Source: Eupeodes corollae
Lineage: Eukaryota > Arthropoda > Insecta > Diptera > Syrphidae
Length of the DNA: 64,000 nucleotides
Direction: 5' to 3'
Assembly: GCF_945859685.1 (NCBI RefSeq)
Contig: NC_079149.1
Location: 6,917,118 to 6,981,117 of the forward strand
Made by a program: the position numbers and the translations under genes. The notes below the pieces were generated by a model. The model saw only the letters and a program-made list of their open reading frames with translations, ran no database searches and was not told the origin of the DNA. This document shows positions 10,625 through 21,955 of this stretch, one piece after another. The first letter of the stretch is position 1. Each line of letters begins with the position of its first letter.

Positions 10625-12863
10625 AGGGAAGGGTTGGATAGGAGGTGTCAGTGTACATTGATTTTAAATTTCTAAACATTGCAATGACAGGGAAAGATAG
10701 AGCGTGGCAAGCCGTTCCACGTAATAAGGCTAAAAAAAGAATCTCTGTACTTCATAGTACGGCCGAAGTTGGGCTCAAGGGTAAACTGATGGGCATTCCT
10801 AAAAGCGCGGGTATTACGGTTAAATTGTTTAATTATTATTTCACAAGAGCATAGTCCGTTAAAATAACGGTAAAAAATGGTGAGGTAAGAAACCTTGCGT
10901 CGATGTTCGAGTGATGTAAACGAGTTGATGATGTTAATGTCACCAATCATTTTAAAAGCTCTTTTTTGAATACTGTCCAAGAAGCTTAAATAAGTTACTG
11001 GAGCACCAGCCCAGAGATGAGAGTTATATTCAAGTTTCGGACGTATATAGGTTTTGTAGATTGTAGCCAGATCAGATGGAGAGAAAAATTTCTTGCAACG
11101 TCTCAAAAAACCTAGACATCTTGCGGCATTTTTGGCAACATCGCGTATGTGATCGCTCCACAAAAGGTGGTTGCTGATGTACATTCCGAGGATGTCAAGA
11201 TTTTCCGTTTCGTTGATGCAAGTGCCACTCATAGATAGTGGCAAAGACGGTTTATCTCACTAGACCGCATTGCGTTTTCGAAGCATTAAATTCCACACGA
11301 TTTTTATTTCCCATTGTACAATGCTGTGTAGGTCGGAATTTAATGAGCTAATCATATTTTGCCGTTGCAGTTGTACATCCGAAGGGTTGTGAGTCTGGAA
11401 ACGAATATGAAAAGCTAAGAGTGCTATCGTCAGCGAAACAATGTATTGGATTAGAAGTAGCAGACAGGAGATCATTTATAAAAATGAGGAAGAGTGTCGG
11501 AGACAAAACGGAGCTCTGGGGCACATCAGTGTTTATTTTATGAGTTTCAGACTTAAATCCGTCCAAAACAACTTGTATTGAACGGTTCGAAAGAAAATTT
11601 CTAATCCAACGTAGAAGAGATTCGTCGATACCGAAAGCACGCATTTTCGATATGAGAGCAAGATGCCAGACTTTATCAAATGCCTTTGAAATATCAAGTG
11701 CAATAATCTTACTTTTCCAAAACGATGTAAAGATCTGTTCCACTGTTCGGTGAGATGAACCATGAGATCACCAGTGGACCTATTGCCTACGAAAGCCGTA
11801 TTGCCGGTCATTAAGAAACTTCCGTTCCTCAAGATATTTCTCAAGCTGATAATTAATCAGCGTTTCCATGACCTTAGAAAGAAGGGACGTTAGTGCTATC
11901 GGTCGGTAATTTGTGGGAGAAGAATATTCGGCTTTTTTTGGAATTGGCTGAACAAATGCAGTTTTCCAACTACTCGGAACGAGCTCAGAAGAATAGGAAA
12001 GATGGAAAAACTTACGCAGTGGTTTTGCTAGCGTGGAAGAACACCTCTTCAGAATAATAGCGGGGATACCATCTGGGCCAGCGGATTTATGAATGTTGAG
12101 ATCTTTAAGAACTCTCGCCACAGGCCTAGTACGAAAAAAGATTGGTCCCATAGAATCATTTACGCGTTCAAGAACTGGGAGAGTCATGACACTATCTCGT
12201 AAGGTGGAATTTTTGGCGAACTGCCTTGAAAATAAGTTGGCTTTATCAATAGAGCTAACTAAAGGAGTGTCATTGACAACAAGCGTAGGAACCGAGGAAG
12301 AGGAAGAATTCCTCATGTTTTTTACAAATGATCAAAAATTCTTACTGCCTTTGGGACATTGCAGTATTTTTCGCCGTAATTTTTGGTCATGTAAAAATTT
12401 GGTCCTTCGAATATAGGCGTTGCAGGCTTTCCTGGCTCCTGGATAACCTCTTTGCAGCTCGAATCGAACCATGATTTAACCTTGGGTTTAATACTTTTAA
12501 CCCTATTCGGGATAAACGTTTCCATTCCCAAATGAATCATACTAGAAATCATATCTGCACTGGAGTCTACGTCGCTACAGAGGAAGCATAGCGACCAGTT
12601 AAAGATCCTGAAGAAATTATTGAGACCGTCCCAGTTGGCTTTCTCGTACTGCCAAACGGTTCTCTTTGGAGCTCTTTCTTTAACTAAATTTGTTTGACAC
12701 GAGAAATTAGCAGATATAACACTATGGTCCGATGTGCCTAGAGGCGTCAATACACTGATTGTGCACTTATCAGGATCAGAAGTGAGAAACAAGTCAAGGG
12801 TATTTTCTGCTCCGCCGTTAATGTCTGATATACGAGTAGGTGAATTGAAAGTTAAGGTTGTAA
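10625..12863 (-). mobile_element. LINE-A copy 2, longest copy (endonuclease end plus reverse transcriptase)
   Basis: Minus-strand pieces run from right to left. First is the end of an apurinic-type endonuclease (about 12863-12700) with NGGAENTLDLFLTSDP and GTSDHSVISANF. Next is the linker, then the RT N-terminus (11780-12316) with SAGPDGIPA, NYRPIALTSLLSKVME and DRQYGFRRQ. The palm follows (11348-11743) with ALDISKAFDKVWH and CFADDSTLSFSYSF, then the C-terminal part (10672-11244) with LGFLRRCKKFF, EYNSHLWAGAP and KRAFKMIGD. GVPQGSVLSP has become DVPQSSVLSP. Frames shift several times, so no full protein can be made. The 5' truncation falls inside the endonuclease. The left end continues past the last coding block like the other copies. 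Confidence 0.93.
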
Positions 12864-12931
12864 GAAAAAAGATACATTTGTATGTTTATTGTTATTAATT
12901 TTACAATAGATTTTGAGCGTTAACTCAATTT

Positions 12932-13140
12932 TAATATGATTTGAAGCACAAAATTTTGCCAATTTTGAAATAGTATGAAACACAAAAGATATACCAATTT
13001 TAAAATGATTTGAAGCACAACACTATTAACAATTTTGAATTATTTTATAAGCAAAAATTTCACAATTTTTTCAATTTTAAAGTGATTTGGAACACAAAAA
13101 AAAATTCAATTTTTAAATGATTTGAATCACAAAAATAGGA
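12932..13140. repeat. Degenerate tandem repeat, about 35-base unit
   Basis: Five to six imperfect units of the type ATGATTTGAAGCACAAAA followed by an A/T run and CAATTTTAAA are visible, with a mean period of about 35 bases. It lies between the 5' end of LINE-A copy 2 and the 3' end of LINE-B, so it could be the 3' tail of LINE-B or a separate minisatellite. Confidence 0.75.
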
Positions 13141-13144
13141 TGCA

Positions 13145-15285
13145 TGAAACTGTAGTAACTGGATTTTTTAAGGATTTAAATATCGAAACTGTTGCGGAAG
13201 GTTAATGCGTGTTTGCAATAATAATATAAAGTACACCATCCTAGTCCTCCATTTAATATTGCGTAAAGTCTACTTGGAGAAATGCAGCTCTCATCAAAAT
13301 AGAGTCGGCGGATTTCCTGCAGTATTAGGCAAATGGCAATAAAATGGTTAGCCAACAACTTTGGGGTCTCTGTTTGAAGAGGCATAAAGTTTAAGTTAAG
13401 AACATCAACACATGCTCTTAATATGTAGCTTATAATATCAGCCGAGTATTTATTACTGAAAAAATTTGGGGATTGAGATTCTTATAAGTGCTCTTAGACA
13501 ATGTTGAATTCGCTCTGGATAGATGTTGGTTATAAATCTTTTCGTCTTTTTTCGCAGTAACCTCCGCAAACATACCTTGCCATCCATCAAAATTTGACTT
13601 CAATAATAATAGATGAGCTGCATGAGAATGAGATAGTTCATTTCAGTCCTTGAATGGAGAAGCGTTAGTTTGCAAAAGTCTTGCCATGATAGACTTGCGA
13701 AGGCTTGTTCCATTTCTTCTAATGACCTTTATCAACAAATCATAAGAAATCATTTTGTTAAATCCAAACACCGAGGTACTTAAATTCTTGCACAACGTCG
13801 ATGTTTACATTATTGAGAGACCTTTTTTCGTGGGTTGTCTTCTCCTTTGACGTGCTTCAAAAATCATCACCTTTGTCTTTCTTGCATTGATGACTAACCC
13901 CCCTTTCTCGCAAAATGCATTCAGCCTGTTTATTTGTAATTGCAGAGTGTAAGGGTTTTCGGCGAGTAGTCCAAAGTCATCAGCATATAACAGAACTTTA
14001 ATTTGTATATCAACAAACGATATCCCTCCTGGAAGTATATCACAAATGTCGTCAACAAACAGAGCAAAAAGTAATGGGCTTAAAATACAGCCCTGTGGAA
14101 CACCTGCAGTTATTTTAAACCATTCTGAGAAGACCGTTCCATCCCATACAGATGCACTAGATGAAGCAACAAATTTAAAGTACTTGGTCAAAAATATTCG
14201 GGAGATTCCTATCGTTGAAAGCTTGTACAGCAAAGCCTGCCTGTTAACTTTGTCAAATGCTGCCTTGAAATCTACGAAGCAAGCGTATAGTTTTTTCTTT
14301 TTATCAATGGCTTTTCTAGCAATGCTTGTCAAAGCAAATATTTGATCCATAGTTAAAAAGCCCGACCGAAAATCAGCTTGGAACATACTTAAAAGGTTTT
14401 TTTCTTCGATTCATTTGGTAAACCTTTCATATAGAATCGAAGTAAGAATCTTGCTCAAAGTGCTTAGTTTTCCGGTAGGGTGGCATTACCGCTCTTGTGA
14501 ATTGCAAAAATAACTGCTTTGTTTAGGTTGTGAGGCACATAAGAATAGCTGTATAATCTGTTGAGGTATGCTATTTTTGTAGAATTCTACTGGAATTCCA
14601 TCTATGCCAGGAGCTTTATTGTGTTTCATCTTATGAAGTGAAAATCGAGTTCAGACAAAGATATTGGCCAATCCAGTTCATAAACTACAACGTTGGGTAA
14701 AGGATAAAAAAAAGTATAGTGATTTACCTCATTCGACAAAAGAGTCTTAAAATGTGCTGCTAGTGTTTCGACTGTTATTCCAGAATGTTTTTAATTTTTG
14801 GATTCCGATAGCTTTTTAGCTAGATGTTTCAAGTACTCTTTTCTTTTAGATGCACACAGGACTTTTGTATTCCTTGCTGACCCGAAGGTAGATATTTTTT
14901 AAAAACAAGGCATCTGTAGATCTAAAAAGCTTCAGATACACAAAAGATAATTTGCGTAGGCTCTTACAATCGTTATTGTACCATATATTTCGTGGAATCA
15001 ATGAATGGGTGTTATTGCTATGAGTAGATAGACTGGATATTTTAATCACATTTATAATTTTTTGTCTAATTGGCCAATTTTGGATATTGATGGAGAAGGC
15101 AAGGAACTGCAGTTGTAATTTAAACGAGACTCGTAAAGATGATCATTACTTTCTTTCCATTTCAGCTTGAGAAATTTACTTGGAATTATTTGGGGAGCTT
15201 CAACCGTAAACATAAATTCAACTTGTATTGGTAAATGAGCAGACAATTTTGCTACACTCACTTTGAAGTCTGCAATAAACGTATT
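13145..15285 (-). mobile_element. LINE-B, decayed jockey-superfamily retrotransposon
   Basis: From right to left on the minus strand: the end of the endonuclease and linker (15052-15261, KLSAHLPIQVEF; 14846-15049, RNIWYNNDCKSLRKL), then the RT palm (13805-14386) with CFVDFKAAFDKVNRQALLYK, GVPQGCILSPLLFALFVDDI and the catalytic LLYADDFGLLA. The thumb follows with GLVINARKTKVMIF, then C-terminal pieces (13176-13385). The YADD box and the 193-codon palm frame are intact, but flanking stops and shifts make the whole unusable. Its sequence differs clearly from LINE-A. It lies in sense orientation within the Kelch-like gene's intron. Confidence 0.9.
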
Positions 15286-15295
15286 AATATAATAT

Positions 15296-15960
15296 AAGTT
15301 TGAAATTTAGTTTTCGTTAAAAATATTGACCCCTTTTTGAGATATGGAATTTGAAAAAAAAATACATCCAAAAAGTAAAATTTGACACTTTTTATCATAA
15401 AATATTATTAAGACAGTATAAGAGCTAGTTCAGAAAAAATTATTGAAATCGGTTTATTAGTGCTTTAGAGGACTTAAAAACATTTTTTGTCCAAAAAATG
15501 TGTATGGGAACTACTGTTATTAAACAAGTTAAAAAAACACCATACGGGAATCTGTTGAGGAATGGTTTCTTCTAGATAAACAAAACTGTAAGAAAATATT
15601 TTTCACTCCGAATATTTTACGAAAAAAACGATTTTAATTTCAGAACAATTTTATATTTTATCCATTGAAGAATAACGTTTTGGACCTCTGGCCTCTGGTT
15701 AATCTTTCAGAAAAATCGAAGCAACGGTTTTTTTTTACATATAAAAAATATCTCCACAACAATTAAAGATATTGCCTTCAAACTATGAAAAATTAGTAAA
15801 AATTGATGTTCTATTCGAATATCTCGAGAACAATATCTTTATTGACTTTAAAATGTTTCATTCTCTGCAAATTTTTGTTATTAATATAAGATAATATTCT
15901 TAGAAAATCCAATCTGTGTCTGTATAAGTACCTAATAGAAGCTATATAAAAATGTTGCTC
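15296..15960 (+). mobile_element. A+T-rich dispersed repeat related to the Helentron-like elements
   Basis: Two blocks tie this stretch to others in the window. AGACAGTATAAGAGCT (15413-15428) recurs near 48454. The block CAGAACAATTTT...GAAGAATAACGTTTTGGAC (about 15640-15690) parallels AAAACAATTTTGTGCAACGA...AATAATG near 22475-22510 in copy B. It contains no long reading frame. Its ends are not defined. It is probably a diverged member of the same non-autonomous superfamily. Confidence 0.5.
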
Positions 15961-16021
15961 AAATTTTGTTGAGTTTTTGACAACAAAAACAAGTTGACAA
16001 AAACAAGTTGAAAACAAGTAT

Positions 16022-16505
16022 GTAGGCCGGTCAAGGCTTTAGACCCCATCCCGACTTCTCAATGCCAAGTGCCGATTGAAGCCACCAAAACTGGTTCTCC
16101 TGCTTCACCCTATCAGTTCGGTTACGTTCGGACACAGCCCTACTGAACCGAAGGAGCTCTGCTCCGCCTTGTGCCATGACATCCCGATTATATGGGAGTC
16201 GCCTATCCACGGTTCTTCGTCTGACGTGGTAGATTAACGGAACCGCCAATCTATCCTGTATCAGACCGCATTTGTCTAAAAAGATTAATGCCTCTGGTGG
16301 AATGAACCCGCTCAAGCGTGCACTTTCAAAATACTCGTCGTTCGGATAGAACGCCCCGAAAATTAAATTGTTGGTCGAAGACATAGCTCTTGCAATGTGA
16401 CCTCGGACGAGTTTTATCACGAAATTGTCAATTCTGTTGATACGAACCCCGTTGTATAGGACCTCGACAGTCCAACGTACTAACCATCAAGCCACGGGTA
16501 CAACT
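16022..16505 (-). mobile_element. LINE-C fragment with tRNA-like head (chimeric retro-element)
   Basis: On the minus strand the unit begins at 16501 with GTACCCGTGGCTTGATGG, then TTAGTACGTTGGACTGTC, which resembles the 5' half of a tRNA (D-arm and polymerase III A box). It switches directly into LINE coding sequence: EVLYNG...NRIDNF, then an intact 129-codon frame (16031-16420) with GHIARAMSSTNNLIFGAFYP and RLAVPLIYHVRRRTVDRRLP. The same coding segment, without the head, occurs at 32105-32445. It is the C-terminal part of a jockey-like LINE protein. A GGTTCGTATC near 16445 resembles a B box but comes from the LINE part. No reverse transcriptase is present here. Confidence 0.75.
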
Positions 16506-17267
16506 ACCTTAATTATTAATTAAGGTTTTTTTTTATCTTGAAGATAAACTTATGTTGAAATTTAAATAATTTAAATATTTTTCATATCTATTTGGTATAA
16601 TCATTAAAAACTACTCGTAAAATAAAAAAAATATCAAAGCTTATCAAGAAACAATGTAACATATAAAAAATAATACAATCAGATATTTTGAAAATCTCGT
16701 AACAGAAACCAAGTTATCTTCTGACTATGAGTAGTAAAAAAATGTCACAGCCATTTCTGTAGAGAACTTTGTACATGATCTTCAAGTTTTTAATAAATCA
16801 CTTTTTTTAGCGTCTTAGTTTTAAATTTGTATGCGGAAAAATAATAAATGTTCAAGCCAAATTTTTCCAGCAGTACAATTTTGAAAGATAACCTTTTCTT
16901 TTTATGAATAAAAACCGGAAATGCACTCAATAAATCTTGTAAATAATAAAGTGATTTTGTGTCAAAATCTCTCCAATTTTATCATCTCAGTTTACATAAG
17001 AATGATAAAGTTTGTCTGAAAATTAGTAAGTTTCCAAACGTACATGCACTTAAAATTCAAAGTACTTTCCTTTCAAACACAACATCAATTCAGATTATCA
17101 TCTCAATTAGTATTCGAATCCATTACCTTTTCACTTTAGACTTCACAATTTTACATTTTCATATACATATGTAGGTACGTGATCTGTACATCATGTGGTT
17201 GTGACATTGTGTAGATACTTTTTTCTTTAAAAACAAAACTAAAAAAGACTAAGAAACCAACACTCAC
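16506..17267. other. Right end of the 15.3-kb intron, no gene seen
   Basis: A+T-rich intron DNA between the tRNA-headed element and the donor (GCACAG|gtgagt) of exon 17268-17454. Confidence 0.5.
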
Positions 17268-17454
17268 CTGTGCATTATTTCGCATTTGATTGATGGCCGA
17301 AAAGGATGCAATACAGTGTCCAGGATTTTGGTGATGCGCCTGTGGCAGTACTTCCTCGTTTGGTCCCGGTGGGCTTAAATCGCTCGGTGTTTGTGTTGAA
17401 TTATTGCTGGTGGTGGTAACATCTTCACTGTTTCCACTGCCATTTTCGGTGGTT
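17268..17454 (-). CDS. Kelch-like (KLHL-type) gene: N-terminal exon upstream of BTB
   Basis: This is an internal exon with acceptor ttgtatatag and donor GCACAG|gtgagt on the minus strand. It contributes one base of a split codon plus 62 codons. The first two thirds are low complexity, rich in Thr, Ser, Asn and Pro (SEDVTTTSNNSTQTPSDL, then SPPGPNEEVLPQ). The end, IASFSAINQMRNNAQ, is the helix that normally precedes LCDV in KLHL proteins. It ends in phase 0 and exon 1880-1976 starts in phase 0, so splicing gives RNNAQ-LCDVTLEV, as the family requires. The upstream exon must end with two bases of a codon. I could not find it, so the start codon is unknown. No methionine in this exon looks like an initiator. 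Confidence 0.9.
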
Positions 17455-19755
17455 CTATATACAAATAAAAGATACAAACAAAATTCAAAAAACATCAATC
17501 AATTCCACTTCCAGTTGTCTATCAAAATAGAAAAATACAAATTTTCCAAATCGAATCAACCATTCTGCCCTCAAGGGTATCATAGATTTTTCTACCTAAG
17601 CTACAGTATGCCTCTGCCTTTATCAAAAAATTGATCAAAGGACCGAAAAATGTATCCATGCGAATGGACAAAATGCCCTCACAAAAAGAAAACATCATCT
17701 AAATGACCAAATAGAAAATAATAGATGTTGGCTTTAGGGGACATTCTTATCCCATCATTCTTTTATTTTCAGTCTTTTTTTACCTTTTTTTTTGAGGTCC
17801 TTAATGTGCGCTTTTATAGTTTTTAGGTTCGTAAAAAATTGAGTTTTTCAAATATTATATACAAATACCAAAAAAAACACACATCCCCTAGGAGCCCAAA
17901 AAATGAGGGCCTTTTTATTTTTTGGGTAATTCGATACTTTAACCGGAACTTTAACAAAAATTCAAGGTTTATTATCGATTGTTTTTTGTACAAAGGACTC
18001 TCTTTAGGGAAAGGGTGGAGGGGAGATGTGGGTGTTGGTGTATAGATACACTTTTGGTTGTGTAGTTTTATTTTCCATACATGACATCACCCTACCAGGG
18101 TGCTCAGGACGACGACGACGACGACGACAACAACGACGAGCAAATGAATAAGCAAACAAGAAAATACGACAAAAACAAATGAAAATCGATTTAATATGTT
18201 GTCCTGGCTGCTTTGGAGGGGAAAGGACGAGGCAGGAGTTTCCTTTTATTTCATTTGTATTTTTACAGCATGTTTTCCTGCTTTGAAATTCCTATGTTGC
18301 GGATCGATTTGGTTGCGGAAACAGGAATTACAAGAAAATTCAAGAGTTGTAAAATTATTCCAGCAAATAACCAAAAACAAAACTAAGGAAGAAGTTATCG
18401 CTCTACCAACATATATTTTTATGTTCCCGACAACAAGGAGACAATAACAAATATTTGGTATAACTCGAACCTGGGAGAATCTCAAAGGATATGAAAAAGG
18501 ACCTCCAAAATTGCAATCTTTTAAGTACCTATCGCGCTTTTAATGGTAACCCAGAAATATAATAATAAAATAAAAACCACCCAATACAAAGCAATTTTCA
18601 TTTAAAATAAGGATGAGGCAAGGACACGGTGGTGGTGGCGAGTTCTGTCAGCAAAATGAGCCATTCTAATTCTCTATAGGAGAATAATTTGGAAACGAAA
18701 ATGACATTGGGGACACAAACAAATAGAAAAACAAAAAATAAACACGTTAGGTTGACAAAACACGAACGAATTTTCAAGGACTATTAAGCCTCCTGTTGGA
18801 AATAAAAACACATGTTTCTGTTCTTCTATGATTTTTAGATTAAAAGTAGAAAAAATATTTTCATTTTGGATGGAATATTTAGTGATAAATACTCGACGTT
18901 TGACAAATAACGAATTTATGTTTTATTTTCTTCCTGTCAGGACAGCGCGTGTCATATTAAAGTTGGGTAAAAAATAAAAGATACGACTTTGTATGTTTTG
19001 TGCATAGTATGAAAAAAGTTTTCAAAATTGTTTTTTAAAGACCTAAATAAATATAAGCACCAATTGGTTTGACAGCTTGTGCTGCTCAGCGAGGTCCTAG
19101 TGGCTTAAATATTTTATTATTATTATTAGCTATTTGGATTTCTTGGTGTTTTGCATCTTTTTTTTGTGTGTTTATCGATTTCAAGGACGAAATGTATTTA
19201 ATTTTCGTTTTGGATGTTTTAAAAGAAAATACAAAGGGATCTCAAGAGAATCGAAATTCCTTATGAGTTTTCATGAAAATTCAGTCCTTAATAAATATTA
19301 GATTGGTAGATAATAATAAATAATTCAGATCTTATGAAAATTGATTCCCTAAAAGAGCAAGTATATGAATATTTATATCCCTTATTTCAATGAATAAGAT
19401 AAAAAAGGTAAAACTTAATTGATAACTTACATGTTTGGTTTGACAGGTAGAAACATTTTGACACAGGGAGTTTTTCTGTCTGGTTTTTCCCTTAAATATA
19501 TTAACTATAAAAGCTGCATGGGTTGAATTATAATCCTTGAATTCAAGTCTTTGAGATTTGTTCCATTTAATATTGTTTTTCTGTAAAGAAACAAAAAAAA
19601 AAGGATTGAAAAATATTGTTTTGTATATATTTAATTATTTAAAAAGAATTTCAAACAAAAGAACACTTTTTAATATATTTTTAAATTATTTGAAACTTGT
19701 TGGTATTGAACATTTTTATTTTTTATTTTAAAAATATTGAATTAATTCTTTTTAT
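17455..19755. other. Upstream intron or intergenic DNA, no gene seen
   Basis: This follows the acceptor of exon 17268-17454. Apart from the (GAC)n run at 18108 I see no exon, promoter or mobile element. It is richer in unique-looking sequence than the flanks and may be part of an upstream intron of the Kelch-like gene. Confidence 0.4.
18108..18140. repeat. (GAC)n microsatellite
   Basis: Seven perfect GAC units (18108-18128) are followed by a degenerate AACAACGACGAG tail. No reading frame around it resembles an exon. Confidence 0.9.
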
Positions 19756-21000
19756 AATAAGCGCACTCTTAAGGGAATATAACAAACCTTATAATGCAAG
19801 GGCAAAGTGTGAGCACTACGAAGAGAAGTAGGGTTTGAAAGAATATGTCGGTGCACATTGGTTTTGAATTCCTAAATATTGCAATGACTTGGAAAAACAG
19901 AGTTTGGCAAGGCATTCCAAATTCTCGTTGTACGGCTAAAGAACGAATCTCTGTATTTGACAGTACGGCCAAAGTTGGGGGGTTGAACTGTTTTTTAGGA
20001 GAAATGCAGCAGGCTATTTCAATAGAGCATAAACCGTTTAAATAAAGGACACAAAGGGTAAGACAAGAAACCTTACGAAGATGTTCAAGCGAAGTTAATG
20101 AACTTATGATGATAGTATCACGTATCAATTTAAATGCTCTGCGTTCAACACTATCCAAGAGGCTCAAGTAAGTAGCAGGAGCACCAGCCCAGATATGGGA
20201 GTTATACTCAAGCTTTGGACATATATAATTCTTGTAGATAACAGCCAAATCAGAAGGATTGAAATATTTCTTGCATCGTCTAAAGGAACCCAAACACCTT
20301 GCGGCATTAAATTCCACTCGGTTTCTTAATCCCCATTGAACAATGCTATTTTGGTCGGAATTTAATGAGCTTGTCATATTTTGTCGTTGCAGTTCCACAT
20401 CCGAAGAAGAGGGATGTGTGTCTGAAAACGAATATGAAAAGCTAAGAGTACTATCGTCAGCAAAACAATGTATTCGATTAGAGGTTGCAGACAGGAAATT
20501 ATTAATAAAAATAAAAAAAAGAGTGTTGGAGATAGAACAGAGCCCTGGGGCACACCAGCATTTATATTGTGGTTTTCAGACTTGAATTCATTTAATACTA
20601 TTTGTATTGAACGATCCGAAATGTAATTACTAATCCAATGAAGCAGGGATTCATGAAAACCGGAAGCACACATGTTCGATAAGAGAGCCTGATGCCAAAC
20701 TCTATCAAAAGCTTTTGAAATATCAAGTGCAATAATATTATTTTCTCCAAAACGATGTAAAGATTTGTTCCATTGTTCGGTGAGATGAACCAAGTGATCA
20801 CCTGGGACCTATTGCTTCAAAGGCCGTACTGCCGGTCATTAAGAAGCTTTCGATATTCAAGATATTTCTTGAGCTGACAATTAATCAGCGTTTCCATGAC
20901 ATTTGAAAGAAGGGACATAAGTGCAATCGGTAAGTAATTAGAGTTAAGGAAGATTCGACTTTTCTGGGAATGGGCTGCACAAATGCAGCAACCAGCACCC
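19756..21000 (-). mobile_element. LINE-A copy 3, decayed, with internal deletion
   Basis: The minus-strand pieces are RT fingers with LINCQLKKYLEYRKLLNDRQ (20817-21044), then the palm with LDISKAFDRVWHQALL (20374-20793) and NAGVPQGSVLSPTLFFLF, then frame-broken FADD-region text, then the C-terminal part (19769-20398). In the C-terminal frame GLRNRVEFNA is joined directly to ARCLGSFRRCKK, so about 200 bases present in copies 1, 2 and 4 are missing. The join lies at a GCATT that occurs at both deletion edges in copy 2. The left end GAGTGCGCTTATTATAAAA (minus strand) matches copy 4 and marks the family's 3' end. The copy is not functional. Confidence 0.9.
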
Positions 21001-21955
21001 TTCGAAAAATATTGATGACGAATCTGTGTGATAACATTATGCAAGCCAATATTTGCCTTTTCCGAAAAAGTGGACTTAAACCAGTTAAAGTTTAAAGTTA
21101 AGAGTTTCTAATAAGTTGTAATTTGTAATGACTTTGTAATCAGCATTGCGACAACTCTAAATCCGAAATGATTCTTCTGAACGTAGAAATCATAGAACTT
21201 TTCATCTTTAAACTGTACTTCTGACAGCTTTTAGAAGAACAAATGAGCAACATAACCTTTAAACTTATTTGAAATCAAATATTACTCGAACATTTTTAAA
21301 ACTTTAACAGTTTTCTTAAAAAAGGTAAGAAACAACACGAAGATAGATTGACATAAAATTATTTCAGATCAAAGCTTAAAAATTTAAGGAATTGACTAAA
21401 ATTGTTTTGTTAAAAAATATTACAAATAGTCACGCTTCGAGGTGACTGTCCTGTGAATTGTCTAGATAACAATATGCTTCAGCTGAAATTACTCTAACTT
21501 GCTTCTTGATAACTTAAAAAATCCTAACAAATTGACGAAAATCTGTTTGTTTGATGATCTTATCAAAAAATATAGTAAATAGTAAACGCCTAAGTAATTT
21601 GACTGTCCTGATAAATACCTGAATAACAGTATTTATAAGTTCCCAAATTGATTTAAATTGTTTAACAGCCGACCTTCTTGATCACTTCAAAAGCCTATAA
21701 GAAATGAGTAAAATTTAATAGGTTAACCATTCCATTCATCAAAAATATAGGAAAAAATAAAGGCCCAAGATGATTGCCCTGAGGAACACCAGATTAATTT
21801 TAAAATGCTTTGAAATTCTTATTTAATACAAACAAACTAAGTTTAGATAAGATGAAGTGAGTACTTAGTTGCTTCAGGTTTTTAGGAATTGATTTTTTAC
21901 TTTAAACTTTATTTTGAAAATCAATTAAGATGGCTATAAAGATAAAGTTTTTTTA
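21001..21955. other. Old repeat-derived DNA
   Basis: A+T-rich DNA between LINE-A copy 3 and Helentron-like copy B. Apart from the reverse transcriptase relic at 21715-21815 I see no structure. Confidence 0.4.
21715..21815 (-). pseudogene. Reverse transcriptase relic
   Basis: The minus strand reads a frameshifted GVPQGNHLGPLFFPIF-like block (GTTCCTCAGGGCAATCATC about 21754-21772). This is the RT palm motif in its GSHLGP variant, as in LINE-D. Surrounding sequence carries many stops. It is a very old fragment. Confidence 0.6.

Noticed and set aside
16440..16508. Functional tRNA gene
   Set aside because: Only the 5' half is tRNA-like. No acceptor stem or anticodon arm can be closed, and the 3' half is LINE coding sequence.
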